This document shows positions 9,483 through 20,726 of a DNA stretch of 64,000 bases, in pieces. Both the position numbers and the translations under genes were made by a program. The stretch covers positions 186,001 through 250,000 of the forward strand of contig JAKIMF020000005.1 in assembly GCA_022605425.2 (NCBI GenBank). Reading direction: 5' to 3'. Origin of the DNA: Hamiltosporidium tvaerminnensis (lineage: Eukaryota > Microsporidia > Dubosqiidae). The notes beneath the pieces were generated by a model. That model made no database searches. It saw only the letters and a list, made by a program, of their open reading frames with translations, and was not told the origin of the DNA. Numbering within the stretch: the first letter of the stretch is position 1; each line of letters opens with the position of its first letter.

Positions 9483-11315
9483 TTATGTTCGAATTTTCTT
9501 TTTATTAGAAATACTTTCATTTTTTTTCTGAAAAAAAAAGCACGAAGTTTTAAAAGTATTTAAATTTTCTGAACGTTTTAAATTTTTAATTTGTGACAAA
9601 ACTTTTTGGCTATCAAATGAGCCGTCGTTTTTTCTATCACAAAAAACTCCTTCAATTGTTTTATGGCGTATTAATTCGTTAAACATGGCAGAAAGCTCTT
9701 CGATTAAAGAATCTATCACATCCAAATATTCATCATAGAAAGTATAATTGTTTTTTGTTGAACTCAATAATTTATTAATTCGAGATGGGGTTAATTCGTC
9801 CAAGATTATGGTTTTTGAATGTTTTCTGGTATCTTTAACATGTTTATTTAAAACTTCACGCAAAACATCGGCTAAAGCGGGTTTATCTAAAATATTTTCT
9901 TCGACCAAGATGATCTTAAATCTTAAATTCGCGGATTGACAATTATAAATCTGAAGTTTGAGCAATCTCAAAAAAATTAAATTAATATTAAATTTCAAAG
10001 CTTTTAGACTGAAAATACTTGATAGATCATTTTTTTGTTGGCCCCAACTAACATCAAAGTTTTCTTTTACATCAAAAACGCATGAATTTCTAAAAAAGGA
10101 AATATCAATAAATATTAAATTGAATTTGTGATAATCGTTAGATATCGACAAAATTTTGTCTGAAAATGCCTTTAGTATTCTTTTGCACTTTATTGTTTTA
10201 TCTAACTCAATTTCAAAGTACAAACTATCGTTTTGTAAATAAATGTCAGTGAGTTTAATATTGGATACTTTTTCTTGATAAAAAAAAATTATAAAAATCG
10301 TTATTTCCTGTTCACTAAAATCCTGAAAGACTGATTTTTTCAAAATGAATAAATCCCAGAAATGGGCTTCAAATACTTTCATACGCTCTTCCCGTCTAAC
10401 AAAATCAAAGTACATATTCAATTGAAAACAAAATGTAAAATATCTACTTTCGTATTCATCATTCGAAAGATGTATACCGAGCGAACCAATCGATGCTCCA
10501 TGAATTCTCTTTCCCCCTTCGTTTAAAATATTAAATATTGATTTATTGTTAAAAAAACCGGTAACCCAATTCGTTCCTGTTTCACACAAACAGGTCTTTC
10601 TTATTTCTGAGGTTTCTATGTTCAAATATAAAAATATGCGTTCAAAAGAACCTTCGAAATGAAAATTCAATATAAGAAATTCAAATTCGGTTAATATTTG
10701 TCCAAAAATTTTCAGTGATTTTTTCAAAAGAGCTTCATTTTTCATCTTTTGTTCTTTTATGGCTTTAAAATTTTTATTCTTCAAAAAAAGCTTTTTCAAC
10801 ACAAATTTTTTTAAATACTTCAAAACACTATTTATATTTGTCGGCTTTGGGTCTGTTTGTGTTTCAAAATTAATTTGGTATAGTTTTTCAACAAGAATAG
10901 AAAGGTTTTGTTCAATTTGGAATCTGAAGTATTTATTTCGTATTTCCAATATAAACCAAAGTATATTTTTGTTTGCCTTCATATTTTGGGCAAATGAAAA
11001 GATATCCGTGCTTTCAAACACAGATTCTATGAATTGAATAAGTCCGTCTTCCACATCAATAATATTTTGTTGTTGTAAAACCATAGGTATCTTTACTGGA
11101 AAATGAATATTCAAGAGATTTATATTCAATGCATTTAAGTGCTTCAAAACGATTTCTTTGTTTTTTATATTATCTGTTGTTTCATAGTTTTGGCGATGTG
11201 TTGCATTTGTTGTAAAGAATGAAACAGAATTTATTTCATCAGAGAATGGAGTGTAAAACAGTGAATTTTTGAGATTTATTAAAATCATAAAAAGAATATT
11301 CTTTGAAAAAAACAT
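9483..11315 (-). CDS. Secreted protein family A, copy 1 (unknown function)
   Basis: 610 residues from an ATG, with a hydrophobic N-terminus (residues about 4-21) that reads as a signal peptide. It is a clear paralogue of the 580-residue protein at 20727-22469, colinear through most of its length. The best conserved stretches are TCLCE....NWVTGFFN.KSIFNIL, KFNLIFIDISFFRNSC, VKENFDVSW.Q..NDLSS and KTIEGVFCDR.NDGSFD. The shared Cys in TCLCE and RNSC are typical of a secreted protein. No known domain was recognised. The C-terminus is Lys/Phe-rich and longer than in the paralogue. The bases just 5' of the ATG (ATATACC then 5 nt) are shared with the paralogue. Confidence 0.75.
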   Translation of the reverse strand: MFFSKNILFMILINLKNSLFYTPFSDEINSVSFFTTNATHRQNYETTDNIKNKEIVLKHLNALNINLLNIHFPVKIPMVLQQQNIIDVEDGLIQFIESVFESTDIFSFAQNMKANKNILWFILEIRNKYFRFQIEQNLSILVEKLYQINFETQTDPKPTNINSVLKYLKKFVLKKLFLKNKNFKAIKEQKMKNEALLKKSLKIFGQILTEFEFLILNFHFEGSFERIFLYLNIETSEIRKTCLCETGTNWVTGFFNNKSIFNILNEGGKRIHGASIGSLGIHLSNDEYESRYFTFCFQLNMYFDFVRREERMKVFEAHFWDLFILKKSVFQDFSEQEITIFIIFFYQEKVSNIKLTDIYLQNDSLYFEIELDKTIKCKRILKAFSDKILSISNDYHKFNLIFIDISFFRNSCVFDVKENFDVSWGQQKNDLSSIFSLKALKFNINLIFLRLLKLQIYNCQSANLRFKIILVEENILDKPALADVLREVLNKHVKDTRKHSKTIILDELTPSRINKLLSSTKNNYTFYDEYLDVIDSLIEELSAMFNELIRHKTIEGVFCDRKNDGSFDSQKVLSQIKNLKRSENLNTFKTSCFFFQKKNESISNKKKIRT

Positions 11316-11320
11316 GTAAC

Positions 11321-11328
11321 GGTATATT
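11321..11328 (-). promoter_or_regulatory. Start-proximal AATATACC motif shared by the two family A genes
   Basis: Read on the minus strand, AATATACC lies exactly five bases before the ATG. The same octamer with the same spacing lies before the ATG of the paralogue (22475-22482), while the five spacer bases differ. It could be a family-specific start or promoter signal, or residual identity from the duplication. Confidence 0.4.
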
Positions 11329-12148
11329 AAAAAAAATAGATTTCAAATATTTCAATCTTTAAACGGTAAATGAATCAAAAAATTATATTTCAACAATTTT
11401 TCGACTTCAAATTTTATATTTAAAAATATAAAAAAGATATTGAGATAAAAGACAATCTTGAAAAAAGGGGAAGGGATATGACTATATACTAAATATCTTC
11501 TTTAAAGAGATCTAATATCATATAGAAAGAGTCTTGATATTTCACGATCCTCATAAATAATATTTAGATTTATTTTTAAAAACAATAGATTGATTTACTG
11601 ACTTTAAAAATATTCAGAAAATTGTAGTTTTAACATTTTATTTTTGTTTTTTTAAGAGATAAAATATTTTTCTTATCGTAATATTTTTATAAAAAGGAGA
11701 TCCAATGAATATTTTATTTTTTTTTTGAATAATTTACTATTTTTAGAATATAACACGTATTACTTGTTAGAATATTCATAAGATAAAACATATCACGCAA
11801 TATCTATTCGATTAAAAATCCATATTTCTTTTCGAAATTATTCGAATGCAAAAATTTTTGAAAATTGTGGTTTAATTAACGTGAAAAAAATATCAAAAAA
11901 AAGATTAAAATAGAACAAGATGATCGTTAAAATTCAATTTATTTTTTGATTAAAAAAATATTTAGTTTTGGTTGATTTTTCTGCTTTTTTTAGAGCAAAA
12001 TTCAACACTTAATAAATAATAAACAAAATCATTGTATTTTGCGAGAATAAAAATTATAATTTACTTTATTTTGTCAAACGAAATGAATTTTTGTTGTTTC
12101 ATTTTTATACAAGGGAAAATTTAGATCCTTCAATATTACTAGGTAAAA
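11329..12148. other. AT-rich intergenic, no gene seen
   Basis: About 820 bases upstream of family A copy 1 with no recognised gene or repeat. Confidence 0.4.
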
Positions 12149-12850
12149 TAAGGATAGCCTCGTTAAAAAACATCTGCTTTGTGATGTGTATGTGACACTG
12201 ACGTATGAAATCATTGTTTGAATTTTAGATGGAGTGAAATATACTAAATTTTCTTTTGTTTTTTGGAACTTGATGAGAAAAGACTGTCTAAGAGTGGTTA
12301 AACCTTTTTTAGAAATCTATTTGTTGTTTCTTATGTAACTAAATTTGATAAAATATCTGATGTTCAAGGGAAAATCCATATACAGCATGGAAACCTCGCC
12401 TTGCACACTCAAGTTAGAAGACTTGGCACCTGGGTGATATAAAAGAATACCCTCAAAGCCGGAAAAGCCAAGCAGCAGGTTATGCCTGATGGTAAAACAT
12501 TGCACTGTTTAGATTGACATCATGTACGTCATCGAGATTATATTAATTAGAAGTTTATTCTATTCGGAAATCAAAAAGTAAGCGGGAATGCTGCTTAATC
12601 TTTAGGAGCCCAGGATAAGTCTAGACCTACAATCAGGCATAATATAACAGGTGTTAAAGAATATCATGCAACTATCTCATCTATTTATTGAGGTAAATAC
12701 ACTTTTTATACGAAAGACGTTGGAATGTAGGTTATTTTAGAGGGCACAGATGGAGTGTTGGAGGAGCATTATTTAAACCTAGAACCGCGTTGATGTCATG
12801 AAAATAATATTACACTTGCCACTGTTTTAAAAACATATGATATTTTTCAG
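12149..12850 (+). repeat. ~730-bp interspersed element, copy 3 (divergent)
   Basis: This copy can be followed over nearly the full length against 5670-6390. Shared blocks include the 5' TCATTGTTTGAATTTT, GCATGGAAACCTCGCC, AGAAGACTTGGCACCTGGG, AGCAGGTTATGCCTG, GATGGAGTGTTGG, and the 3' AACCTAGAACCGCGTTGATGTCATG and ACACTTGCCACTGTTTTAAAAA. The UUCG hairpin region has decayed. Confidence 0.8.
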
Positions 12851-13324
12851 TAGAATTTTCATTGCTATTTTATGAAGTGAAGGATAAAAAAAGAAATGAA
12901 GAGTTTTTTTACTTTTATTTGATATTTTTTTAAAAAGTCCAAGAAATTGAAAAAAATAGGCCAATATCAAAGGATAAAACATGATTAAGGGCAATCACAG
13001 TTATATTCAAATGCAAAAGTTCCATATTCGTGCAAAAAACGTAATTTCTGATTCATTAACATCATTCATGTAATCAATTTTTATATAGATTACAGGAAAA
13101 TCAGAAAAAATATAAGCTATGAAAATGGCTTTTATGTCTGTTTTTTATGATGTTGATGCAATTTTTTTTGCCTAAAATGCTATTAATAAATGCATAGTAG
13201 TCATATATACTACAGTAAATATTTTGATTATACAGAATAAACGAATCGTTTAATTTAGATCTAAAAAAATTGATATATAACTAATATATGATAAAATTAA
13301 AAGAAAATATTTTTTATTTCTTAG
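12851..13324. other. AT-rich intergenic, no gene seen
   Basis: About 470 bases between the repeat and the 3' end of LRR gene 1. Nothing was recognised. Confidence 0.4.
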
Positions 13325-13879
13325 TTAATGTAAAGTAATTCTTTCTGCACCAAATTCTTTTAGAATATGTTGAATAAACTTTTTCCATTGATCATCATTG
13401 CTATCCCAAAGTACAATATGCAAGTGTTTTAACGATGAAAATTTTATATATGATGACGCTTTAGAATGAACATCACAGCCATCTAATCTCAAAAATTGAA
13501 GTTGACTTAACTTGGAGATAAATTTCAAAGCAGATTCGTCAATATGTATTTTGGTAAAAGATAAACGTTCGATTTTATATTCCTTATTAGAGCAAAATAA
13601 TTGCGAAAAAGATATGTTTTTAAACACAATATTTTGCAATGTAAGTTCTTTTAAATAAAATAAGTCACCAAATGCCTCGGAATCCGAGGCCTGGATAGAA
13701 AATTCCATCATGTACAGTTTTTTGATTCTGCTAAAATTATATTTTTCAAACAACAGCTTCAAGTGACCTGAACTAGATTCAAAACCCAAATTATTATTTT
13801 TAAACGGTAAAGATTTAAAAGGTGAATTTTTTAAAGGGACTCCTATGAAATATTCAGTACTTAAATCCCATATGTACAA
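13325..13879 (-). pseudogene. LRR family gene 1, 3' part (downstream of a frameshift)
   Basis: 184 residues of irregular leucine-rich repeats (for example SFTKIHIDESALKFISKLSQ followed by LQFLRLDGCDVH). The frame has no ATG of its own at the upstream edge; it opens with TTG and is joined to the frame at 13890-15632 by a single-base shift in an A6 run (13894-13899). It is colinear with the C-terminus of the LRR gene at 33704-34753: both have a KEYK segment and then similar repeats at the same spacing. It is therefore the C-terminal part of one gene and not a separate one, unless the frameshift is real and tolerated. Confidence 0.65.
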
Positions 13880-13889
13880 CCCTTTTACT

Positions 13890-15632
13890 TCAATTTTTTG
13901 ATTCTTTAAAGAACCTCAGTTCAATATAATTACAATACGAAAGATGACCTTCTTTGAGATTTACCATAAGCTTTATAAGTTTGTAAAAATGTTGGCATTC
14001 TTTTTCCTTTTTCGTTTGAAAAAAAAAATGTTTGATAGATTCACTTTGTATTTTAAACTCATTTTCCACATAAATTTCGGATTCTTTTATGCTTAAATGC
14101 TTTAGCTTAGGTATGCGGAAAATGGTTTTCAAAAAATTACAATATATTTTCGAGTTTTTTATAACAATTTTTCTAATATTTTCCGGCAAAACACTATCTG
14201 AGATTCTAAAATTTTTCAATTTAAAGTTTTCAAAAGTAATAAAAACATAGTTAAAACTTCCATTCAGTTCATAATAACAATTAAGTCGCCAGTTGTCGTA
14301 TATTAAATCCAAAGAATCAAATATTTTTATTTTTTCTTCAGATATTTCTAAATTAAACAAACTTAAATATAAATTGTCAGCTTTCCTTTCAACATTGATA
14401 CGAGACGGAATAACATTTTTAAGTGGAAACAACCAATTCATTATTTTTCCTTTCTTTGAATTCATTATAATACGTTTGATAGTGTTGAGATTTTTACTTA
14501 CATTGGAATTTGTAGGTAAATCTTCATCTTTGAAGACAATACCAGTAAAAAATATAAATTTTGGTCCTTTACTAAACTCTTCTGAAAATTGTAATTTTGT
14601 TTCATATATCGATTTTAAAAAAACAATTTTTTTAAGGTTTCTAAAATTTAAATTTCTCTCCAAAGATCTTATAAGCTGATCGCTAATTGAAACATTATTA
14701 AATACAATCTCATCAATATTCTTCTTTAAATTTTCTAAAATGAAACAATAACCTTCCAACGCAACATCTTTCATATTTTCTATGTGTAGATATTTTACAT
14801 CAAAAGTATTTAGCAGCAAAATAAACAAATTTTTGTTGACTAAATTATTATCTAGATTTTGAGTTATGAATGAAGCTATTTTTTCGTTTATTATCAAACA
14901 CTGCATGCTATCTTCTGTATACAATTTTTCATAAGTAAACTCCAATGTTTCCACTTCAACCTTAAAAAATTCAGAATAAATATTTTTTCCTTTCGAAAAG
15001 AAATTTTCAAAATACACTTGAAATAAAATTTTGCAAAATTCAACAGAAAAAATTTCCTGTTTTGGAAAGTGAGATGAAATTTTATCCATATCTAAATCCT
15101 GAATTTCTTTAGCCTTTGCCAAAGAAAACAAAATCTTTTTCAAACACTTTTGAAGTATATCTTCATATGTAACTCTTAAATATTCTAAAAAATACAAGAT
15201 ATTGTAAAATTTTACTATCGTCATCGATTCCTCCTCTTGTGAATTATTTGAGACTATAAATCTGTGAAAATTTAAGAATTCGGATTCTTTTACATGATGA
15301 CAAAGAAATATTTCTATATTCTGATTGTCCTCATTGATAGTATCAAGCGTTTCAAATTTAAATTCAGTTTTTTCTATATTGTATAGAGTGTGCTGGTTAT
15401 ATTCTACATTCGTATCTCTTTTGGAAATTTGTTCAACTGCTTCAGCCTCGGTAGATTCATCATCAAATTTTCTTCTTATTCGGCAAATACATTCATTTTT
15501 CGATTCGTGATTATTTAAGCCAGATATCTGTTCTTTATTTTCTTTTGCGACATAGAATATTATATCTTTTTGCTTTGAATTTCTGATAAAAACAAAGATA
15601 ATCAAATTTAAGCAATAATGAAACGAAAACAT
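13890..15632 (-). CDS. LRR family gene 1, 5' part: secreted protein with N-terminal helical domain and LRRs
   Basis: 580 residues from an ATG directly preceded by CCCC. It has a hydrophobic N-terminus (about residues 5-16), a charged region rich in Glu/Asp/Asn, and a helical segment around residues 135-215. That segment is shared with the other LRR copies (YFLEYLRVTYEDILQKCLKK, then EIFSVEFCKILFQVYFENFF). Irregular leucine-rich repeats run from about residue 265 to the end. The frame stops at TGA just after an A6 run. Skipping one A continues into 13325-13879, giving a total of about 770 residues like the intact family plan. LRRs are protein-binding surfaces; the partner is unknown. The break may be a mutation, an assembly error in a homopolymer, or a +1 slip. 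Confidence 0.65.
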   Translation of the reverse strand: MFSFHYCLNLIIFVFIRNSKQKDIIFYVAKENKEQISGLNNHESKNECICRIRRKFDDESTEAEAVEQISKRDTNVEYNQHTLYNIEKTEFKFETLDTINEDNQNIEIFLCHHVKESEFLNFHRFIVSNNSQEEESMTIVKFYNILYFLEYLRVTYEDILQKCLKKILFSLAKAKEIQDLDMDKISSHFPKQEIFSVEFCKILFQVYFENFFSKGKNIYSEFFKVEVETLEFTYEKLYTEDSMQCLIINEKIASFITQNLDNNLVNKNLFILLLNTFDVKYLHIENMKDVALEGYCFILENLKKNIDEIVFNNVSISDQLIRSLERNLNFRNLKKIVFLKSIYETKLQFSEEFSKGPKFIFFTGIVFKDEDLPTNSNVSKNLNTIKRIIMNSKKGKIMNWLFPLKNVIPSRINVERKADNLYLSLFNLEISEEKIKIFDSLDLIYDNWRLNCYYELNGSFNYVFITFENFKLKNFRISDSVLPENIRKIVIKNSKIYCNFLKTIFRIPKLKHLSIKESEIYVENEFKIQSESIKHFFFQTKKEKECQHFYKLIKLMVNLKEGHLSYCNYIELRFFKESKN

Positions 15633-18600
15633 GGGGTAATGAAAAGAAGCATTTTTAAAACGGATAAAAAAATATGTAGCAATAATTTTTACAAAAATTT
15701 GCTTGTTTAGATTAAATGTGATTTTTATATCAATTCTATGACAAAAATGATTTTAATTTATCATTTTATCATCAATTTTGGTTTTATTATTTGAATAATA
15801 GAAATTTACAAATAATACTTAGTAGATTGGCAATGGACTCGCCCAAAGAATGAACTAAAAAAAATTAAATTTCATTACTATATGACATAGGCCATAGAAT
15901 CTTCTTTGGATTATTGTTCTACTTATATGTAGAGTTAGACCAATATAAGAAATATTGTGATAATATACCAAAATAGAAATAATGACAAAAAAAATAAAAA
16001 ATGTGAAAAATAAAACAGAAAAAAATTAAAAGTAAATTTAAAAAGATAAAATAAAAAAATCAAGATATGAACAAATAAAAATTTTCATTTATAGCTTATT
16101 AAATCTGCCTTTAGATATAAATTTAGATATATCAGATATTCTTTATAAAAAAACTTCTAAATTGTTAAAGCACACTTTCTCTGCAATAATCCGGCTTTAA
16201 TTCTCATAAAAGCTATCTGTTTTGTTTTTTTTTGTGTCAAAGGATTTTTGAAAACACACCACGCCAACTAGATTAAATTTGATATGGTGTTAAAAAATAT
16301 CAAATTGTTTTATCGTTTCTAATATAAGCCTCTCTATACCTCATATCAAATCTTTAATATTTAATATAGGCTTGCTGTTCCACATCCTTTTCTGATATAG
16401 TGTTTAATCCTTCAGTAAATTCTAAATTAAACTCATGACTAAATTCCTTCAAGAATTCCAATATTACTTTATTATTTGTTAATTAAACCGCTGAACGCGG
16501 TATTTTATACCATATCAGTCTTATGACACCAGAATCGGTGATATTTATAGCCTAAACCCATTTATATAAATTTGAAACAATTTATTTAAAAATTTAAACT
16601 TGGTTTTGTTTTCAACGCTAAGTAATGTCATCGTTAATTTATTTTTACCGGTGATTGATTCTTTTGACTTAGACTTGATTGGATTGTTTTGGTCTTCTTC
16701 AAACAATCTAACATTCTGCAAACATAGAAATTATCTGCAAAAGAATGCTAAAAACACCAACCTATATCTCTTTATAGAATAATTCGACACAGTCATTTAA
16801 AATTGCTATAATAAGATAGAAGCTATTCTGCGGCTATGTTTTTAAATACAAATAAATTTTTTTGTATATAAAATGCTTGAAAACATACATATCTCTTATT
16901 TTCATTACAAAATTTCTTTGATCAGCATAAAATATTTGAAATACGATTCGATACTGTAAAAGTATAGGCAATATTTTAGAGATGCGACTTAATAGTCGAT
17001 ATCTCTCGAGCAGAAAATTCGAGGCGTATTCAGTAAATTCTTTTATTTCAAAACCTGATTTAAGAGATTTACAAATTTTTAATCATCCGCTTAATAAATA
17101 AATGTGAAAGAAAAAACATTTTTAAATTAAATTCAAATACAAATACGAGAAATTTACTTTTTTAATAGTATTGATTCTACTCTTGATACTATTTTAAAAT
17201 ATTTTTTTAGCACTGCGATCTTCTTTGTTTAATTTAATACAAAACAAATTACAGCCAACACTCTCAACAATATTTAAATTAGACCTAAAACACGCTTCGA
17301 ATTTAATATTGGTGTTTCTATTTATGGCAAGGTTTTTTCTACAATGACAATATCTTAAAAAAAGAACTCGATACTTCTATCGGGAATATCAACATCTCTT
17401 TTTTTTAGGAACTACTTAGTTATTTTTGATTGTATGAATGTATTGAATTTATTCCCGTCTCTTGAATAGCCTACTACTTAAAAAGATAGTTAAGTTGCTG
17501 TATATTGCAAAAAAATGTTTATAAAAGGCTTTAGACCCCTGAATATATATAATCGTCAATTTTTCGGCTTCCATTACATTTTAAGCCTGTATAGTTTTAC
17601 TTATTTGGTTGGAATCGTATCGCTCATTTTACTTTTTTTAGTATGCAATAGATAAAGTGAGTTATGAATAAGACAATAGACATTTGTTTTTTATTTTAAA
17701 TTGATCGCAACAACTTCTGTTGCCATTTTCTGATTCAGAATAAATTATTTTATCTTTTTGAAGTTTAAGATTATTTTTTCTTGATTGCTTTCAACTGCGA
17801 CAATAAAACTTATTAATTCGTTTTCTAGAAGAAATTTCGATGCCAGTGCTAGTATTTTTTTATTTTTTTTTAGGTTCTATAATTTAAATATATATGAATA
17901 CTGAAAAGAAAAGATACATACTCAATGTAGAATGTTTAAAGAGTAATCCGAGAGCCATTATTTGTTATTGAGTTCCGTAATCTAATAATATGGGCCATTT
18001 GTAATAAAAATATATCGGTTCTTGAATAATACAATAAAAAATGTTGTTTTTTATAGTATATTTATTTCCCTATAATAGAAACACAATCACATGTGAATCA
18101 GAGCGTGCATAGGTTATCGGCATTCAGAATCCATTTTTATTTTGGTTGGTCATGTTTTGAGCCTAACGCAAAATTTTTTGTGCAAAGCCTAAAGAGTTTA
18201 CTAACCGAAGATCAACCAGACCTTCCGGGAGTATATTATATTCTCACAATAGACATTTGGGCAGAAAATATCATGTGAATGAAAATTTCCTTCTAAAAGA
18301 GAAACATACTACAATTTTACAAGACAGAAAGACATGAACCTAGAAACACAATTTTAAATTTTAATGATCGTGATCTCAAAAGTTAATTCTGGACAATAAT
18401 TTTCGACTTTCGATAGTTTCACGAAGTTTATATATTAACGAAAAGTAGTAAACTGTTTACAGATAGCAAATAATTTTAAGATTATCATTCCTGCTGTAGA
18501 GAGATGTTCATGAAAATCAAAAATGGCTTTAAAAATATCTGGTTGACAGATCAAATAATAGCGAAGAGAGTAAATGGCATTGCAGTTTTCACACTTACAT

Positions 18601-20104
18601 AAATGGAAGACAAATAAATTCGCTGGAATGATTACATTTAGTCCTTGATGACTCAACATATTTTTTGGATCTAACTCAAGTTTTGCCTTTTAGATAAAAG
18701 ATTGATTCAAAAAATAAAATATATGAAGCTTGCATATGTACTTATTAGTAAAGAGGAAAAAGCCGTAAAAAAAATAATTTTATAGTAATCTAAATCCTTT
18801 AAAAAGAGCGATCTTGCATCGAAAAATGTGGAGTATTTTTACATTTCTGGCGGAAGGAATATGAGTGGAAAAAATAAATATGTCTTTGCTTGTATATCGT
18901 GCAAGAAGCCGATGAAAATAAGTGATTCGGAGCAATTGATAAAAATAGGATATTCATCGAAAGTCGTTTTGTTAAAAAGTCTTAGAGATTTTTTAAAGGT
19001 TTAAAACCAATTATCTCAACCATTGACTATATAAAATCACACTAAGCATTAATTTGCAACTCAATGGGTTTGTTTGAGAAATTCAAGCCAAAGATTTACC
19101 ATATATACTGCAGATTTCTGGATCAGTTTTGCTGAAGTTTCGATGCAGTTTTTTAAACTTATAAAAATTATTAAAATATAAATCAAAATCGGAATCGACT
19201 CCTTTTTTATCTTATAAAGCAATAAAAAGGCTATAGAAATCATTTTTCTATACTGATTAGATTAGAAATTTGAATGAATTTTATTTCAAATTGAGAGTAA
19301 AAATCAGATGCGGATTAAATTAACACCTAGTTAAAATATTTGGTTAAAAATTATCTTTTTTGAATCACAAACATTAAAAAATTCTTCGCGTATTTTTATC
19401 TACCAAAAATTTAGTGAACAAAGAAACGAACTATTTTCAATAGAGTTTCCAAAATAAATTTTAGATACCTTGAAAATAAATTTTTATTTTTTTTTACCAA
19501 TTTCGATCTTGTAAGAAATTATTGTCATTTTTTAAAATCTTACCACTGCTGGTTTTAAAACTCTAGCCTCGGGGCTTCAATTCGAACAATAGATATATAC
19601 TGCAGTTATACTCCGAAAGTAAAATATTTAAATTTATCATCACAGGTATTTTATTTAAACTCTTTTGGTCACAAAATTTAATAAATTTGCTCGAGGTTAC
19701 ATTCCTTATTTTAAAGATATTAATTTATGTGAAGAAATATTCTTGAAATGAAATACACGAATGACACATCTGATTTCATTTCGCTGATGGCATCATAAGA
19801 TAATATTTAAAATTTTGTATAAAAATTAGAACCGAAATTTCAAGAAATCAATCCAACCAAATTTCAATCCATAATTTTATGTATAATAATTATGCCATCA
19901 ATTTTTAGTATTTAGTTTTGGTTTTTCGGTATAAAACAAAAAAAATAGATAAATAATTTTAAACCAGCTAAACTTCTTTATATAGCAATTCCATGACAAA
20001 AATCAAATACTTTATCACCTTTTTGTATTTTATTTATGTTTTTAAATTTTATAAGCTCATTTTACAGAACACTTAATATATAAAATTGGTCATTTAAATT
20101 CAAA
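15633..20104. other. 4.5 kb with no convincing gene
   Basis: A/T-rich with scattered small frames. A minus-strand 74-residue frame with a true ATG (18435-18659) has four Cys and His residues but no recognised domain. A plus-strand frame at 18093-18278 begins with GTG. The sequence around 16100-17600 is slightly less A/T-rich and may be decayed transposon, but I could not match it to a family. Confidence 0.35.
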
Positions 20105-20635
20105 AATATGTCTAGACCGCTGTCAGAGACCTGAATTATACTGCGGGCTTTAGTTTGGCGATTTATGTTGGGGTAAATATCATTAAAAGCATGGAAACCC
20201 GGGCTTGTCACTTCGGTTAGAAGAACTAGCGAGCTAAAGCTAGAAAAAACATACACGTTAAATAGCTAGGAAAACCCAGTAGAAGTTATAGCATTGGTAT
20301 GAAATTGCGGCGTGTACTTCAACTTCATATAAATAACCGGGAAATATGCATGTTGTAACTTTATTAGGTTCGTAGGGTGTAGAGTAATAGACAATGATTC
20401 TGTATTGCGCATATCAAAGTCTGTTTAGCCTCGCTTATACATTGGTAATTAATATTGAATAAACATGGCCAATAGACTCGCGCATAAACTGGTCTTATCT
20501 ATTTTTTAGATTAAAATTTTTGGATCTAGCATGTAGGTATTTAAGCGATATCGAAGAGTGCTGAATCAGTAGCTAACTATTTTAAACCCAGAACTGCGTT
20601 AATGTCACGAAAAGAATAAAAATAGAAGCCTCTTT
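20105..20635 (+). repeat. ~730-bp interspersed element, copy 4 (5'-truncated or decayed)
   Basis: Recognisable from AAAAGCATGGAAACCCGGGCTTGTCAC and GGTTAGAAGAACTAGCG through to AACCCAGAACTGCGTTAATGTCACG at the 3' side. The first ~180 bases of the full element cannot be followed with certainty. Confidence 0.7.
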
Positions 20636-20726
20636 AAATAATAAGTGGTTTTCTTATATTAAATACAAAAAATTATTCACGGTAGAAAAAATAAGAATGC
20701 AATAATCATATTTTTAGACTTTCAAT

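Noticed and set aside
18093-18278. Small gene
   Set aside because: GTG start, no supporting signal, stops on both sides; at most a relic.
18435-18659. 74-residue Cys-containing gene
   Set aside because: True ATG, but no recognised zinc pattern, no neighbours and no start signal; left unannotated.
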